Assembly: GCA_004794655.1 (NCBI GenBank)
Contig: SMMW01000001.1
Span: 5,019,001-5,083,000 of the forward strand
Direction of reading: 5' to 3'
DNA: 64,000 nt
From: Marisa cornuarietis
Lineage: Eukaryota; Mollusca; Gastropoda; Architaenioglossa; Ampullariidae
Numbering within the stretch: the stretch's first letter is position 1; each line of letters begins with the position of its first letter. The notes beneath the pieces were generated by a model. The model had not been told where the DNA came from and ran no database searches. It saw only the letters and a list, made by a program, of their open reading frames with translations. The position numbers and the translations under genes are program-made. Shown piece by piece: positions 12,030 through 22,888 of the stretch.

Positions 12030-14434
12030 AAAGACCGTCTAGCTCCTTATATAACTCAGTCCCCTCTAGTATTATTAGGGTGGTCCCTTGACTCACGATT
12101 AGCGCCTGTCACCAATACAGTGGATGTTTGCTGTCCTGGGTTCAGTTCTCCTCTCAGACATGCTGTTCTTTCTCTGCATGTGGCATCTGTCTACAGGGCT
12201 GGCTGCCTTGCCGTGATATAGCCTTAGTTGCCGGCTCGGCGTGAAACAAATTCCTTCCCCTCACTTCATATTTATTATTAACGTATGTTTGTGGGCATTT
12301 TCTCTGACCGATTTCTCTCTTGATATTAATTATATATATATATATGCTACTATATTTCATCTGTTTCAATATGTGCTATAAGTGTTTTGAATTTGTATTC
12401 ATTAAATATCTGTAAAACGCATTGAGTCTACTGTACAGTGGGGAAATGCGCTATATAAATCTGCATTATTATTATTATTGCTTTGCGTTGATGCCAGACA
12501 CAACACTAAAATTTCATGACGGTGTCACTAAAAGTAACAAAAACAAGGTCAACATCAGCCTCAACCTAACTACCAGCACAAAATATTTGTATTATTTTAC
12601 CGCCGATGTATATCGTGTTTGTACCTCAACGCACACACGTCGGCCCGTGGTCAGCCCTCCTCCACCCTAAAACCCATTCTTAACCGGACTCGTGTTTTTT
12701 TGTTTTTTTTTGTTTGTTTGTTTGTTTGTTGTTGTTTTTTTTTGCGAGGTGCCGATAGCCGTGGGACAGTTGGAGACGACGAAGGAAGAACATTCCCCAT
12801 CCTTTAACTCCTGAACTTTGTTCCTATCATTGCTGGTCGCGAACTGCGTTTAGGTTTTCATTTATTTTCAGTTGTCAATCTATTTTTAAACAATACATAC
12901 GCAATAAAGCAAGTAACTTAGCTCCCATGACTTTTATTTTTGCGTTTTCTAATTTCTTTTCTTAAAACCAACATAACGAATTATGGCAACGGGATTTTAG
13001 CTCCAGCCACAAAGAATTTAATTTGAACAGATTTAAACAAATTTTATTTTGTGGTTTAGACTGCTAACAGCTGTGTCGTTTTGTCCCCCTGCACCCCCCA
13101 CTCTACTTCCCAGCTGAAGTGCACATCATCTGAGTACAAACAGGTGTTTGTTTCTGACAGAGAAACCAGAAGCTGTTGTACCTGCTGAGGGACAGATGCT
13201 GTGCAAGGTGTGTTGCGACATTGCCAATGGCGTGCATTTCGGCGTCACTACCTGTGAAGGATGCAAGGTAAGGGAACCACCCGACTCTTTGATCGAACGA
13301 GTATGTATCGGGACACACCGACACATCCTCACTCTTCTATATACACACGCACGCACGCACATAGACACACATATATATATATATAGACACAAACACATGC
13401 ACACACGAACACGCCATCAAACATCACGTCAGCGAGAAGGCTGCTACAAAAAATATACAGATGACAATAGTCTACTTTTTCAATCTTCTCTGTTTAAAAG
13501 AACATTACCCAATGATATTGTCTGCAAGACCCGCGGTAGAAGTGTGCGCTTGCCTAGGCATCAGCCTTTGTTCACAGAGACGTGTGAACAGACTGCGCCT
13601 ACCGTTACTCGCAGTGAAAGTATGGGAAAATGTACTACTGCTCAAACTAGAAACATGCGCCTGTAACGGCTATGACTTGTTTTACAGCAGAAGTGGGAGC
13701 TAGTGACGCCGATGACTGTTCGACGTACGTCTGTGATTGCTCACATTAGGAGTACGTACCTTGTGAGGGCCATGTTTATTAAAAGTGCAGTTAGCAAAAC
13801 AAAACAAAAACAAAAAATGAGGACGAGAGCGGTCTGATTACAGTCATCCTGTACTTGCAGAAATTTTTCCGGCGCGGGCTGAAGGAGCACCAGGCCTACG
13901 TGTGCAAGGTCGCCAAAAAATGCACCATCAACCCCCGCATGCGCAACAACTGCCGCTACTGCCGCTTCCAGAAATGCCTCAACGTCGGCATGTCCCGTGA
14001 CGGTATAACTAATACATTTGTTAACACGCTGATAGGGTCTCATATGTGTGTAATATGTATAAATAATGTAATACATATTACCGAGCACCAGAAGGAACGT
14101 GTGACGTCACAGCTGACCACCGAGACATTGTCCGTGTTTCTGTATTTGCGGACAACCAATGGTAGCAGTGACCAGACGAACTGGAATCAGATGAAGGGTT
14201 TTGTTAGAATGACATCAGTAACACCACAGTGTTAGCACTCAGCATATGGTTTACAACAACTTTTTTCCCGAAGATCAAAGAACTCCCTTTTGCCCTCTGG
14301 AAAAGTGGAGTGTAAAGGAGCACGACTGGATGACAGCGTGGCATGTTTCTGTAAGACAGATGGTGTGGTTTGCTGAGTGTGTTGGCACTATGACATCAGC
14401 TGGCGGGAAAAAGTCACTTAAAGTCAGCATGTTC

Positions 14435-14477
<43 letters not shown>

Positions 14478-17400
14478 AGATAGGATTTCTATAATATATT
14501 GATAACAAAAACAGGATTTCTTGCCATTGCTATCTGCAGCCATCAAAATGGGGAGGCCTAAAAAAGACGGACGTGCAGCCTGCCGACCGGACACACTCCA
14601 AGCCAGCCTAGAGGAAAAACTAATGGAACCGAGGTCGATGGTAGACACCTTCCCACCGAACTACCCGGACCTGAATCCCCTCCCTCTATCTCCGTCTAGT
14701 AAGCACGTGCATGGCACACTAAGGGAGAGCGCGCTGTCCAGCCACCGCCTGCTGCCGCCTGGCGAGTCCGAGGATAGCGAGGCGCCGCGCCAAGAGGTGC
14801 AGGAGCAAGACTTCAGCGTGGAGACTTACGAGTCCAGTAGCTTTTCCGACGACTTCTTAGCAGCCGTCAGCATGGACCTGCAGTCCTCTCCCAGCCCCGC
14901 CATCAAACAGCCGTCCACCTCCTGTGATGTCAAGACACTTATGACGTCAGTAGCACTGCCCACTGAAGCGAGCGTGCGTACCATGACGTCCCTGTTCGCT
15001 CAGGCGGGGGTTAACGACGGCAGCAGCACCGTTGGAGCGGGTCGTTTGACGTCACCAGGTCACATGCCGTCAGACTTCTTCTCCCAGTCCCGAACGCTAC
15101 GGCGTCAGCTGTCCGATGCTTCGGTGTCGTCGGCAGTGACTGAATGTGACTATCAGAGAGCTGGCCTTTCCCCCGAGCTGGATGGCTCCTCGTGCGGACG
15201 TGTGGGAGCAGCCAGCCAGCGGGCGGGAGGTTTTCTCATGAGGTGCTCTTCGCTTTATTCGGTTGTTCCCCTTGCCAGTCCTACCTCGCGGCAGGAAGCC
15301 TCGCCTGGGGAGGAGGCGACATTCCCTGTACTGCCAACAACCTTTTCTCGCACCATCTCCGATCCCGGCTACAGCACAACAAGAGATGCCTCTATAGCAA
15401 CAGCGGGTGTCGCCACCTGTAATGGGCTTCTTCCCCCGCGTCAGCAATCAGGCTCCGATTGGCTGCCAGGGGTCATGTGCAGGTACAGCCTACCTCGACG
15501 GTACCAGTCCCAACAAGAAGCACCGGGCCATGGCGACACCTTTGCACCCCAAGGACTGACCAGTGGTGTGGGGTGTCATCAACGCAGCACGGTATTCGAT
15601 TCCGAAGGTTATCCTCTAGGAGATGACCCCAACATACCGTCGAGGGAACGGATCAAGATCAGTGGGTCCAGATCGTCAGAGTCGAGAGCAGAAACGCAGA
15701 AACAAAACATCTGGGTAAGTCCTTTTCCCCGTGGTCTTGACCTTTACCACATGTATGACATGGTCGTCGACCAACCTGCGGAGACATCCGGAGCGTTGGT
15801 GACGTCAGGTAAGACGGCAGCCTCCCGTGGCATGTATGTCTCACAGCTGCAGAGAGGCCAGCCACCAGCGGAATTTTTTCTCCCAACCAAGTGCAATAAC
15901 TCCCCTGTCAAGGCCGCGACTGAGCTGAGTTTTCCCCCCGGATCAGTCAAAGGCACGGATGGCACGCTTGTCGGCGTCAGCCCCGCCTTCAGACGACGGT
16001 CCGACTCCGCCTTAAACTGTCCCTCTCGCATCAAATGCCGGCGACGGACTGCTATCGCTCAAGGTCACAGCAACGCTGCCAAGATAAACGGACAGTTGGA
16101 GGCTGCAGCGGAACATGAAAGTGCAGCGGACGATGACGTCTTTTTGCCGAAGTTTCAGTTCCGACGAGGCCACTGTGATGTTGTGGGATACGAGCGTCCG
16201 AGGCTGACTGACCTGGCACGTAACGACCTGCTCCTGGGGTCGAGCTCGGGGCGCGCGCACGGCAAGATTAACCTCGAGAAAAAGACTGGGGTCTCGGGAA
16301 TGGCGTGGATGCCTTTTCTCGGCCACCTCGATTCAGTTCCGTCTCTTGCTGCGGAGTCGCCAGTTGAGGACGATTGCGTGGTGGAAACGTACCCTGCCCG
16401 TCACGCACAGCAGCAGCAACAGCAGCAGAATCTCTGCGCCTATGTTGCCGAGCCTGAACACTGCTTCATGCGAGCCGCGTGCGACAGACGCTCAAGTAAC
16501 AGCAAGGACCTGGCACCCGAGTTTGGCCTTCATCACGACGCTCCTTGCAGCGCCTGGGCGCCGCAGGGCAAAGCAAAGCTAATTCAGGGAGATGGCAGAA
16601 GCTGCCGCAGTGCAGAGCAGACTGGGCCCACAGACAGCAGGACCACCTTCACTTCTCCCACATCATCAAGCAGACGCAATTGTTCGAACAGAGTCAGTGA
16701 AAGACGAGGTCAGGACAGTGAGGGAGAGGAGAACTGTCAGCCGCACTTTATGTCAGCAGGAAAAGTGGTTCACGTCAGTCCAGGTCTAGACACTGCCCCG
16801 ATGTCTATAGCTGTAGACAATAGGGGTCTGCTGGACGTCAATCGACGCTTTCTGGCTATAGACAATTCTTGTGAGGCGAACGGTTGTCGCAGCGGCAGCG
16901 TGCAGGCAGCGTCTCTGGACCACCAGGGGGAGCCACCTCTTTGGCGCACCGGACACCAAGTCTCGTCAACGTCCCCTCGTGCCGTTGACCGCTCGTCAGA
17001 CGACAAGGGGGCCGCGTCGTCTTGGCAAGGGAGAAGATATCAGTCCTGGGAAACTTTTAATGCTAGACAAGAGCACGAATACTGGCATCAACAGTCCTGG
17101 TGTGGAGCGTTGCCCCTCGCCATGGACACACATCACACCATCCACGCTGTCCTTCAAGCAGTAACTCACCTCAGGGAGGCTCTGAGTGACCCTCGCCTTC
17201 ACAAGATGTCTGATAACATGGTGAGCATTGTGTGTCGCACACATCATCATCATCATTATTATTATTATTATTGATGGGCAACTTTTTGTGGTGCTTACGG
17301 AGCATTGCATGAAGATGCAATTCTTTGGCACCAAAGGATAAGAAGAGAAAAAAATGAAAAATAATGAACGAATACTCCCACCGTACTGTGTAATGATAGC

Positions 17401-19059
17401 TGGTCCTTTTCTTAAAGATAGGTTTTGCAGTACCTGACATTTTTCACCCCCAGGAGATTGACAAGTCTGTTCAGACGCTGGTGTGGATGTACCGCTTCAA
17501 GCAAGTCCTAACGACAGCCAGTAGCCAGTGTCTGGCCGCCCTACCAGGTAGGTGGTAAGCCCACTACTCGAATGTAAACTCTCTCTGTCACTACTGGCGC
17601 TTCCCGTGGAGGACCGATTAACTCAAACACCAGCTTTCCTAGACTGGAGGCGCTTGGTTCGATACCCGTCTGGCACATCATACTTTGCCCAGATGTTGAA
17701 TGAGAATCTGACCCCTTAAAACGTGCTTGGGAAGGAAAGGCAGCCAGGGAAAGGAGATGGGCACCCCTTCACCAAAATATGTCCCCATGAAAACTGTGGC
17801 CTCTAACACCTCACTTCCTAGTTACTGGAAGGTCAAGGGACTATACCTGTTGAAAATCTGACAAGTGCAAGGGTCTTATGTTTCTTGCCATATTTTAAGA
17901 CATTTTTGTGCGTTTTTCCCCCTTCTTCCCCCCAGGGTGCGAGGACCTGACGAGCGCGGACCGCGCCCTGCTAAGCCAGGCAGCGGGGTTCAGCGCCGTG
18001 TTAATCCTCACAGCATACCTGGAGTACGACGTGGACCTTAGGATATTTCGCCAGGTGTGGAACTGGGTGGTCCCCCTACAGTCGCCGCTCTTTGCCTTCA
18101 AGGTGAACCTGCTGGAGGTTGCTGACCTTATCTTGCAGGCAGGCCTTGACTTCACGGAGATGGCACTGTTGTGCTCTCTTTGCCTTCTCAGGACAGGTAA
18201 TATGTTCCCCGGGGTACTGGCTGCTCTTCCCTCGCAGCGACCGTGATTAGGGACACACCTGAGCAATCAATCGGTCTTAACAAAGCTCTTACCAGTACTC
18301 ATCGTTGCCTTGACTCGGCATTTTCGCACAGGACTTTCCGCGGGCTTAAGGAAATATTCCGAGGAAAAACATTATTTTTAGCAAATGGTAGGTAGAAGGA
18401 ACATAAATGTCGGTTTGCGCACGATAACCGGGGGGTTTTCTCTCTGCCTGAATGGATATTTTAGGGATCGCAGACGTACAGCTTGACACAATTTTGTCTG
18501 CTCTTTTCTGTCGTTCTTACACTTTGTCCAGCCGAAATAACAAGATTGGTACAGTGTTGTATTAAAGACCGCAGGTTACTGTCAGTTTGCGTGTGCGCGA
18601 GCCTCACATTTCATTTTCTGGACCTTAATCTTTGCTGAGCTAGTCGTTTATAATTTCAGACATCGAAGGCATTCGCAGTAGAAACACCGTCTTCACTGTG
18701 AAAGCAGCCATGATGGATGCCTTACAAGCGCATGTTGCAGGTCACTCTCTTTCTCAACATCCACCCCCCTCATCCATATGCGTCAAAGTGTACAAAGCTG
18801 TATTCAGATATCATAAACGTTTAACGCACTGATTAATGAAAATCAAAGCAAAAGAGTTAGATTTTATCCAAAATAAGCGTTGTAAGAAGTTATTCATTCA
18901 CTATAAGTATGTTAAACAATCAACTAATCGATTCTACCATTTTCAGCCAAAAGGCAGCTGCCAGGACCTCGTTTCCGAAAACTGTTCAGTGTCATGCCTG
19001 ACGTCAGCTTCCTGACAGCCTGGTATAACAGCCTCGTGCAGCATATCGCCTGCAGCTGA
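7822..19059 (+). CDS. Nuclear receptor with two DNA-binding domains (2DBD-NR), complete, 9 coding exons
   Basis: Coding exons 7822-8445, 10782-10926, 13161-13267, 13861-14002, 14540-17220, 17454-17547, 17936-18196, 18660-18740 and 18947-19059 join in frame (4,248 nt, 1,415 residues). All introns are GT-AG and every phase matches. Order: disordered N-terminus (1-186), DBD1 (about 187-256), short linker, DBD2 (about 271-345), long hinge, ligand-binding domain (about 1225-1415). Two consecutive C4-C4 zinc-finger domains followed by an LBD define the 2DBD nuclear receptors known from flatworms, molluscs and some arthropods; it should act in the nucleus as a DNA-binding transcription regulator. 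The start is the first ATG after an in-frame TGA at 7771, though a spliced 5' UTR exon is possible. Odd points: divergent DBD1, very long hinge, no visible helix 12. The family call is strong; ligand and targets are unknown. Confidence 0.9.
8041..8244 (+). repeat. Coding minisatellite: 4 x 51 bp (17 residues) in the receptor N-terminus
   Basis: Residues 74-141 consist of four imperfect 17-residue units built on the pattern (Q/H/R)LP(F/L)(P/S)E...LTTAPS.G. The unit is a multiple of three, so gain or loss of copies keeps the frame. Threonine and proline dominate. No known domain was recognised. Confidence 0.8.
8985..9082 (+). repeat. Interspersed repeat, copy 2 (receptor intron 1)
   Basis: Counterpart of 4622-4720; shares GAAGATCTGTTTATG, CAGATCCATGCTTTGAGG and CCCTAGCAGCTCAAGATGAC. 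Confidence 0.75.
10782..10926 (+). CDS. 2DBD-NR exon 2: second finger of DBD1
   Basis: Starts after TTTGTTGCAG and reads SFFIRCTKSGD..., then QCGGNC, nine residues, then CQFCRFQRCLSAGMFRK. The exon ends at GTAAAG in phase 1. The last two cysteines and the C-terminal extension are typical. The first two are separated by only three residues (C-GGN-C) where nuclear receptors normally have five, so the dimerisation D-box is shortened. Confidence 0.85.
11953..12028 (+). repeat. (GA)n(GT)n microsatellite
   Basis: About 17 bp of GA followed by 29 GT units, in receptor intron 2. Confidence 0.95.
12073..12480 (+). mobile_element. tRNA-derived SINE, roughly full length
   Basis: Head with B-box-like GGGTTCAGTTC (12138-12148), body with CCGTGATATAGCCTTAGTTG, and the tail TAAAACGCATTGAG...GCGCTATATAAAT then (ATT)n. 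The head/body is shared in inverse orientation at 21480-21620 and the tail with several other copies in the window. Confidence 0.7.
13161..13267 (+). CDS. 2DBD-NR exon 3: linker plus first finger of DBD2
   Basis: Enters in phase 1 after TTTCTGACAG and ends in phase 0 at GTAAGG. A roughly 14-residue linker leads to a finger starting at Cys271 (CKVC...CEGCK). The P-box CEGCK is the classical one of receptors that bind AGGTCA-like half-sites. Confidence 0.88.
13861..14002 (+). CDS. 2DBD-NR exon 4: second finger of DBD2
   Basis: Reads KFFRRGLKEHQAYVCKVAKK, then C, nine residues, CRYC and the signature RFQKCLNVGMSRD. The D-box spacing is canonical (C-x5-C). Joined to exon 5 it gives GMSRDAIKMGRPKK, the usual C-terminal extension of nuclear receptor DBDs, which supports the splice. 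Confidence 0.9.
14435..14477 (+). repeat. (GT)n(GA)n microsatellite upstream of the hinge exon
   Basis: Ends about 62 bp before the acceptor of the 2.7-kb receptor exon. Confidence 0.95.
14540..17220 (+). CDS. 2DBD-NR exon 5: 2.7-kb hinge exon
   Basis: An 893-codon open frame from the DBD2 C-terminal extension to the start of the ligand-binding domain (ends ...MSDNM before GTGAGC). It is rich in Ser, Pro, Gly and Arg with no recognisable domain. A run of seven glutamines lies at 16408-16428. Higher GC than the flanking introns and a frame open for 2.68 kb show it is coding. Nuclear receptor hinges are usually tens to a few hundred residues. Confidence 0.88.
17241..17272 (+). repeat. (CAT)n(ATT)n run just after the hinge exon donor
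   Basis: Starts about 20 bp after GTGAGC. It extends the open frame past the splice site into His and Tyr codons, which are intron, not protein. Confidence 0.9.
17454..19059 (+). CDS. 2DBD-NR exons 6-9: ligand-binding domain
   Basis: Exons 17454-17547, 17936-18196, 18660-18740 and 18947-19059. The helix 3-5 signature is visible as LPGCEDLTSADRALLSQAAGF followed by hydrophobic helices; LLCSLCLLRTDIEGI resembles helices 7-8, and GPRFRKLFSVMPDVSFL resembles helices 10-11 of REV-ERB/E75-like receptors. Only about 12 residues follow before TGA at 19057, so there is no room for an acidic AF-2 helix 12. REV-ERB also lacks helix 12. An alternative last exon cannot be excluded. Confidence 0.8.
17600..17830 (+). 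mobile_element. Possible SINE fragment in receptor intron 6
   Basis: GGTTCGATACCCGTCTGG (17657-17674) is a good B-box-like sequence preceded by degenerate tRNA-like sequence. No tail found. Confidence 0.3.
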
Positions 19060-19143
19060 CAGCCTGGTATAACAGCCTCGTGCAGCATATCACGTGCAGC
19101 TGACAGCCTGGTATAACAGCCTCGTGCAGCATATCACATGCAG
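19012..19143 (+). repeat. 44-bp direct repeat, three copies, spanning the receptor stop codon
   Basis: Copies at 19012-19055, 19056-19099 and 19100-19143, nearly identical apart from a few bases (CGCCTGCAG, CACGTGCAG, CACATGCAG). The first copy encodes the last 15 residues of the receptor; TGA lies across the junction with the second. Since 44 is not a multiple of three, later copies lie in other frames and are 3' UTR. Confidence 0.92.
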
Positions 19144-19671
19144 CTGACGGTCTCAGTCCCGGTCACAGCAGCACAGCTCAACACTGCGGGAAACAACTGA
19201 CCTGCAACTGACACGACGTCCGATGTGAGTGTCGCAGCTACACCTCCAATTTAAGAGGCAAGAACCTGCAGCTGTACAGCTGTTCAACATGCAGCTGGCC
19301 CGGAAATGGATGTATGACAGAGCTGTATTCGACCCTTATTCGAGGCAACAAGCTTTCCACACTTATGGGACGTTTCCTTGAGTCTTCTTTCGAGTTTGGT
19401 GTATTTAAAAAAAACAACTAGTTTTGATGACGCGCCTTGCTTTAGATAGCATCATGTGCAAGAGTGGTCTCTGGCGGACCCTCTTGTCTCGGGTTACATG
19501 CGTGTTCAAGCCTGTGGTACACAATTTCACAATGTCAGTCATACCTACAGTATGGTACTTACCAAACGTAACTGCACAGTAAGCATCTTCAATCAACTAG
19601 TCAGAAGGTTCTCCGTTCGGTGAAGGTAAAACTTCCGTGAACATGTAGCACAAGTTCTCAATAGTAAACTA

Positions 19672-19860
19672 GAGAGTTTGAGATCCACGACGCGTAGGGA
19701 GGCGTGTGCGGTAACGAGAACGGCGAGCCTCTAAGTCTACCCGTTTTGAGAAAGCGATTGGTTGGCTTTTGTGGATGTGATGATGTAGGGCGCAAATTCC
19801 CGTGACGCTACAGGTTTCCGTTCCCGCACGCGTCGCACGAGCACTGAATCTCAAACTCTC
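19672..19860. mobile_element. MITE-like element with inverted ends and TA duplication
   Basis: GAGAGTTTGAGAT at 19672-19684 is matched in reverse complement at 19848-19860, and both ends are flanked by TA. The inner sequence stays partly inverted (GACGCG and CGTGTGCGG-like stretches on both sides). Length 189 bp, no coding capacity. A TA target duplication suits a Tc1/mariner-type non-autonomous element. It would lie in the receptor 3' UTR if AATAAA at 20348 is used. Confidence 0.6.
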
Positions 19861-20347
19861 TATTAGTGGTTTGACGTGTGGAGTTAAGTTTGGAACAGTT
19901 CCAACTTTAAAGTTCCCCAGTGTAGTCAAAGGAAAGCAAAATGGAAAATAACCCTGAAGCCTGTTATTTCAAAACTCCAAACATAAAGCTCGTCTGAAAA
20001 AGCTGACACGAAACATTTTTAAGGCGGGTGCTCGGGTGCGCTTTTTGACAAGACTGGTCAGAGATTTCAGCTGATTTATTAATTATATTCTCCTGCTTTC
20101 TCTCAATTTCTTCGATTCATCTTCCTGCCTACTTCAGGGCAGTTTCTGTAAAGTTATTGTATTGTAGGCCGTCAGTTGCGGCTGCTGAAAACTGAAGGCA
20201 GCAACGTACGACGTCCGCAGCAACATATGAATATATAAGAGTTCTGTGAGACTTTATTTACTGATTCAGAAACAGCGAGACTGCGTTAAAAAGAATTGTT
20301 TGATACAAACCAGACTTTCTGACTTAATGATGCCGAGAACCTCGTTC

Positions 20348-20353
20348 AATAAA
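20348..20353 (+). terminator. Candidate polyadenylation signal AATAAA of the receptor gene
   Basis: An AATAAA hexamer about 1.3 kb after the stop codon, in AT-rich sequence. It is the first clear one I noticed downstream; the 3' end is otherwise unmapped. Confidence 0.3.
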
Positions 20354-20359
20354 ATTTGC

Positions 20360-22888
20360 ATTCATTTCTAATTTCGGTCACGGCCGTGAAACTTCTTTCA
20401 TCACGATTCAGCTGTCATCCCCACGCCGTCTTAACCTTTTCCCCCAGTTCGTGATGCAGAATTGTTTTTTCCGGCCACTACCACCAATGTTACGTCACGA
20501 CCGATGAAATGTGCAATGAAACGGCTGCTGACCACACACATTTAGACCGCATAATAGTTTATGATCCCACAACCAGAGACTGGAAGGCTAATTTTATACT
20601 GTTCGTGACTCGAGATCTGCTTCGTGTCCTGGGATGGCACGTCATCGGCCACAATCCACACTCAATCAGCATGCTGGGGAGAGTGGGAACGGAGCAGGAT
20701 CGAAGAATGAAGCCCGTGTTCGTGCTCTCGTTATAAACCAGGACAAGCAGAAGAGTGGAGAGTGGGACAGAAAGACATGGGCGGAGTAAAGAGGAGAGCA
20801 CAGGGAAGCTGGGGGGACCTCCTGCTCACTATAATACAGGCATAATGTGGTCATAATCGTATTCCGGATGCGAAGTAGGGAGATTGTAGCCTTCGTTTGA
20901 CCACATTTCCTCTGTACATCCCAGCAAAATGTGTATCTCAATGTCTGAAAAAAATTTAAGCCTTGAAGGGTTATCTGTCTTTCCGCCACTAGTGTTATGA
21001 ACGCTTCTAAAGTCCTGTTATCTTTTATTCATCAAATGTATAGTCTGTAAAAAAGGACTGCTTCGAACAAACTATGTCCTCTACAACCATGGCAGTCATT
21101 ACTCTGTATACAGAAGACAAATGTTTTAAACGTGACAACCAGACTGCACTGCAACCGGTACTTAACCTCCAGATACACATTTCAAAGCAATAATAATATG
21201 ACAAAAGTTGTCTTTTACCGCGCACTCATCCGCCCATTGTAGGACAGCTCGGATCACAAAAAACTGAGATGAGGTCACGACCTAGCCAAACAGAGACGAA
21301 AACACAGTTCGACAAGAGAACACAATGTGCCGATATCGTGTACTTCAAACATTTGTCTTATCGCAGTCCCAAATAGGATTTGACCAAAGAGCAACCAACC
21401 TCCCCGCCCCTCTTTAACTCCGCCCCTTCTCGCGGTTTTGCTGCCCAGACAGAGATTGTAAAACAACACGGTGGGAGGTAATCTTTGTTTTACGCCGAGC
21501 CAGCAACTAAGGCTATATCACGGCAAGGCAGCCAGCCCTGTAAACAGATGCCACATACAGAGAAAGAACATCATGCCCGAGACGAGAGCTGAACCCAGGA
21601 CAGTCAACCTTTACTGTTGTAAAACAACACGCGGAATACGTGAAACTTCCCCTTCCTCCACCCACCCCCACCACGCCGTAAAGAAACCTGGTGACGATGG
21701 GAACTGAGTGTTTTGTCAACTACAACATCATCCTACGTTTTCAAATACATGTACTGTGAGTGGTCAAACACAGCACGACTTTGCTCTGTGTTCACGCTAA
21801 AGCAGAATTGGGTTATTTGCGCCATCACAGCGCACTTCCTGCTGTTGAAACCATCGTAAGCAATTTCAAGCGGCATGGTTTCAGCAGAAGGAAGGATTTC
21901 ACTCTTTTAATCAAATTGTGATGTGATAGTTCAGCTCTGAATTATCAGCAGAAGCATGTTTGCTCCAGCTTGATCATCTACCATCTGGCCGACAGCAACG
22001 TTGGATGGGTGTAAAATCCGTTCATCATTGATTTTATTGTATCCAGTGCTGAGCATGGTCAGTGTTCAGTCATCATGTTAATATAATTATATGCAAATAT
22101 GCTTAATAGCTGTTTATAATTATTAAACGATTCATTTCATGAGCAAATAAATCTTCACTTTTCTGGATTGTACTTCTTCGCGTGCACAACGGATAATCTA
22201 GAACGTCTCCACTTATTTCTCCTGTTGCGTGTTGCGAACTCGCACTCATATCCTCGCACTTTTCACAACCTCATTGTCGCACATTTCGCATCTAGATGAA
22301 GACACAGAATTAAATCCATCACCATGGCGACGTAATATGTAATAAGACCAGAAGTTCGCGCTCTCTTTCTCTCTCAATGCTTGGGATTTCCCAAACAACA
22401 AGCCTTAGAAAATATTCTTAAAGTTACTGGTCTCTCAAAACATCTAGTTATCAAACTAAAAATAACCATGTTTAGGTTCAGTGTGATCCCTTAACTGTCA
22501 ATATGATACATAACAGGGTGTAAGTCTTTAAGCAGGAACAATTAGTTTCTACCACATCTCCAGTGCCCATACTGGCTGTCAAGCACTGTGTAAGCCACCG
22601 AAAGTTAATTCGAGAGCAAACCTTTTTTTCAAATGGCTGGATTTAAATCATTACAAGAACACATCACTTCTCATCTACGCTGGGCAAAGGCCAAGATGAC
22701 TCGACTTGACAAAACTTGACTCGACACTATGGCAACTTTTTTTCAAAACATGAGCGCAAAAGTCTAGCTGTCTAGAGGTCGTAATTACAATTTAGCTAAA
22801 AGTAAAAATCATTTATGACAACGACAATGCCCTGTTCTTTTAACACGTCCACAACTTTTAATTTAATTTTTTAATGAGTGATGATCCT
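20360..22888. other. Intergenic, no supported gene
   Basis: One SINE fragment (21475-21625) and otherwise unremarkable sequence. A 75-codon frame at 20509-20736 has no resemblance I recognise. Confidence 0.6.
21475..21625 (-). mobile_element. SINE fragment (head and body), reverse orientation
   Basis: Reverse complement of about 145 bp of the SINE at 12,090-12,245: contains the complements of CTGGGTTCAG, TGTGGCATCTGT and GGCTGCCTTGCCGTGATATAG. Confidence 0.7.

Noticed and set aside
17221..17274. His/Tyr-rich end of the receptor hinge frame
   Set aside because: Lies after a good GTGAGC donor and comes from a (CAT)(ATT) microsatellite; splicing at 17220 joins in frame to the LBD.
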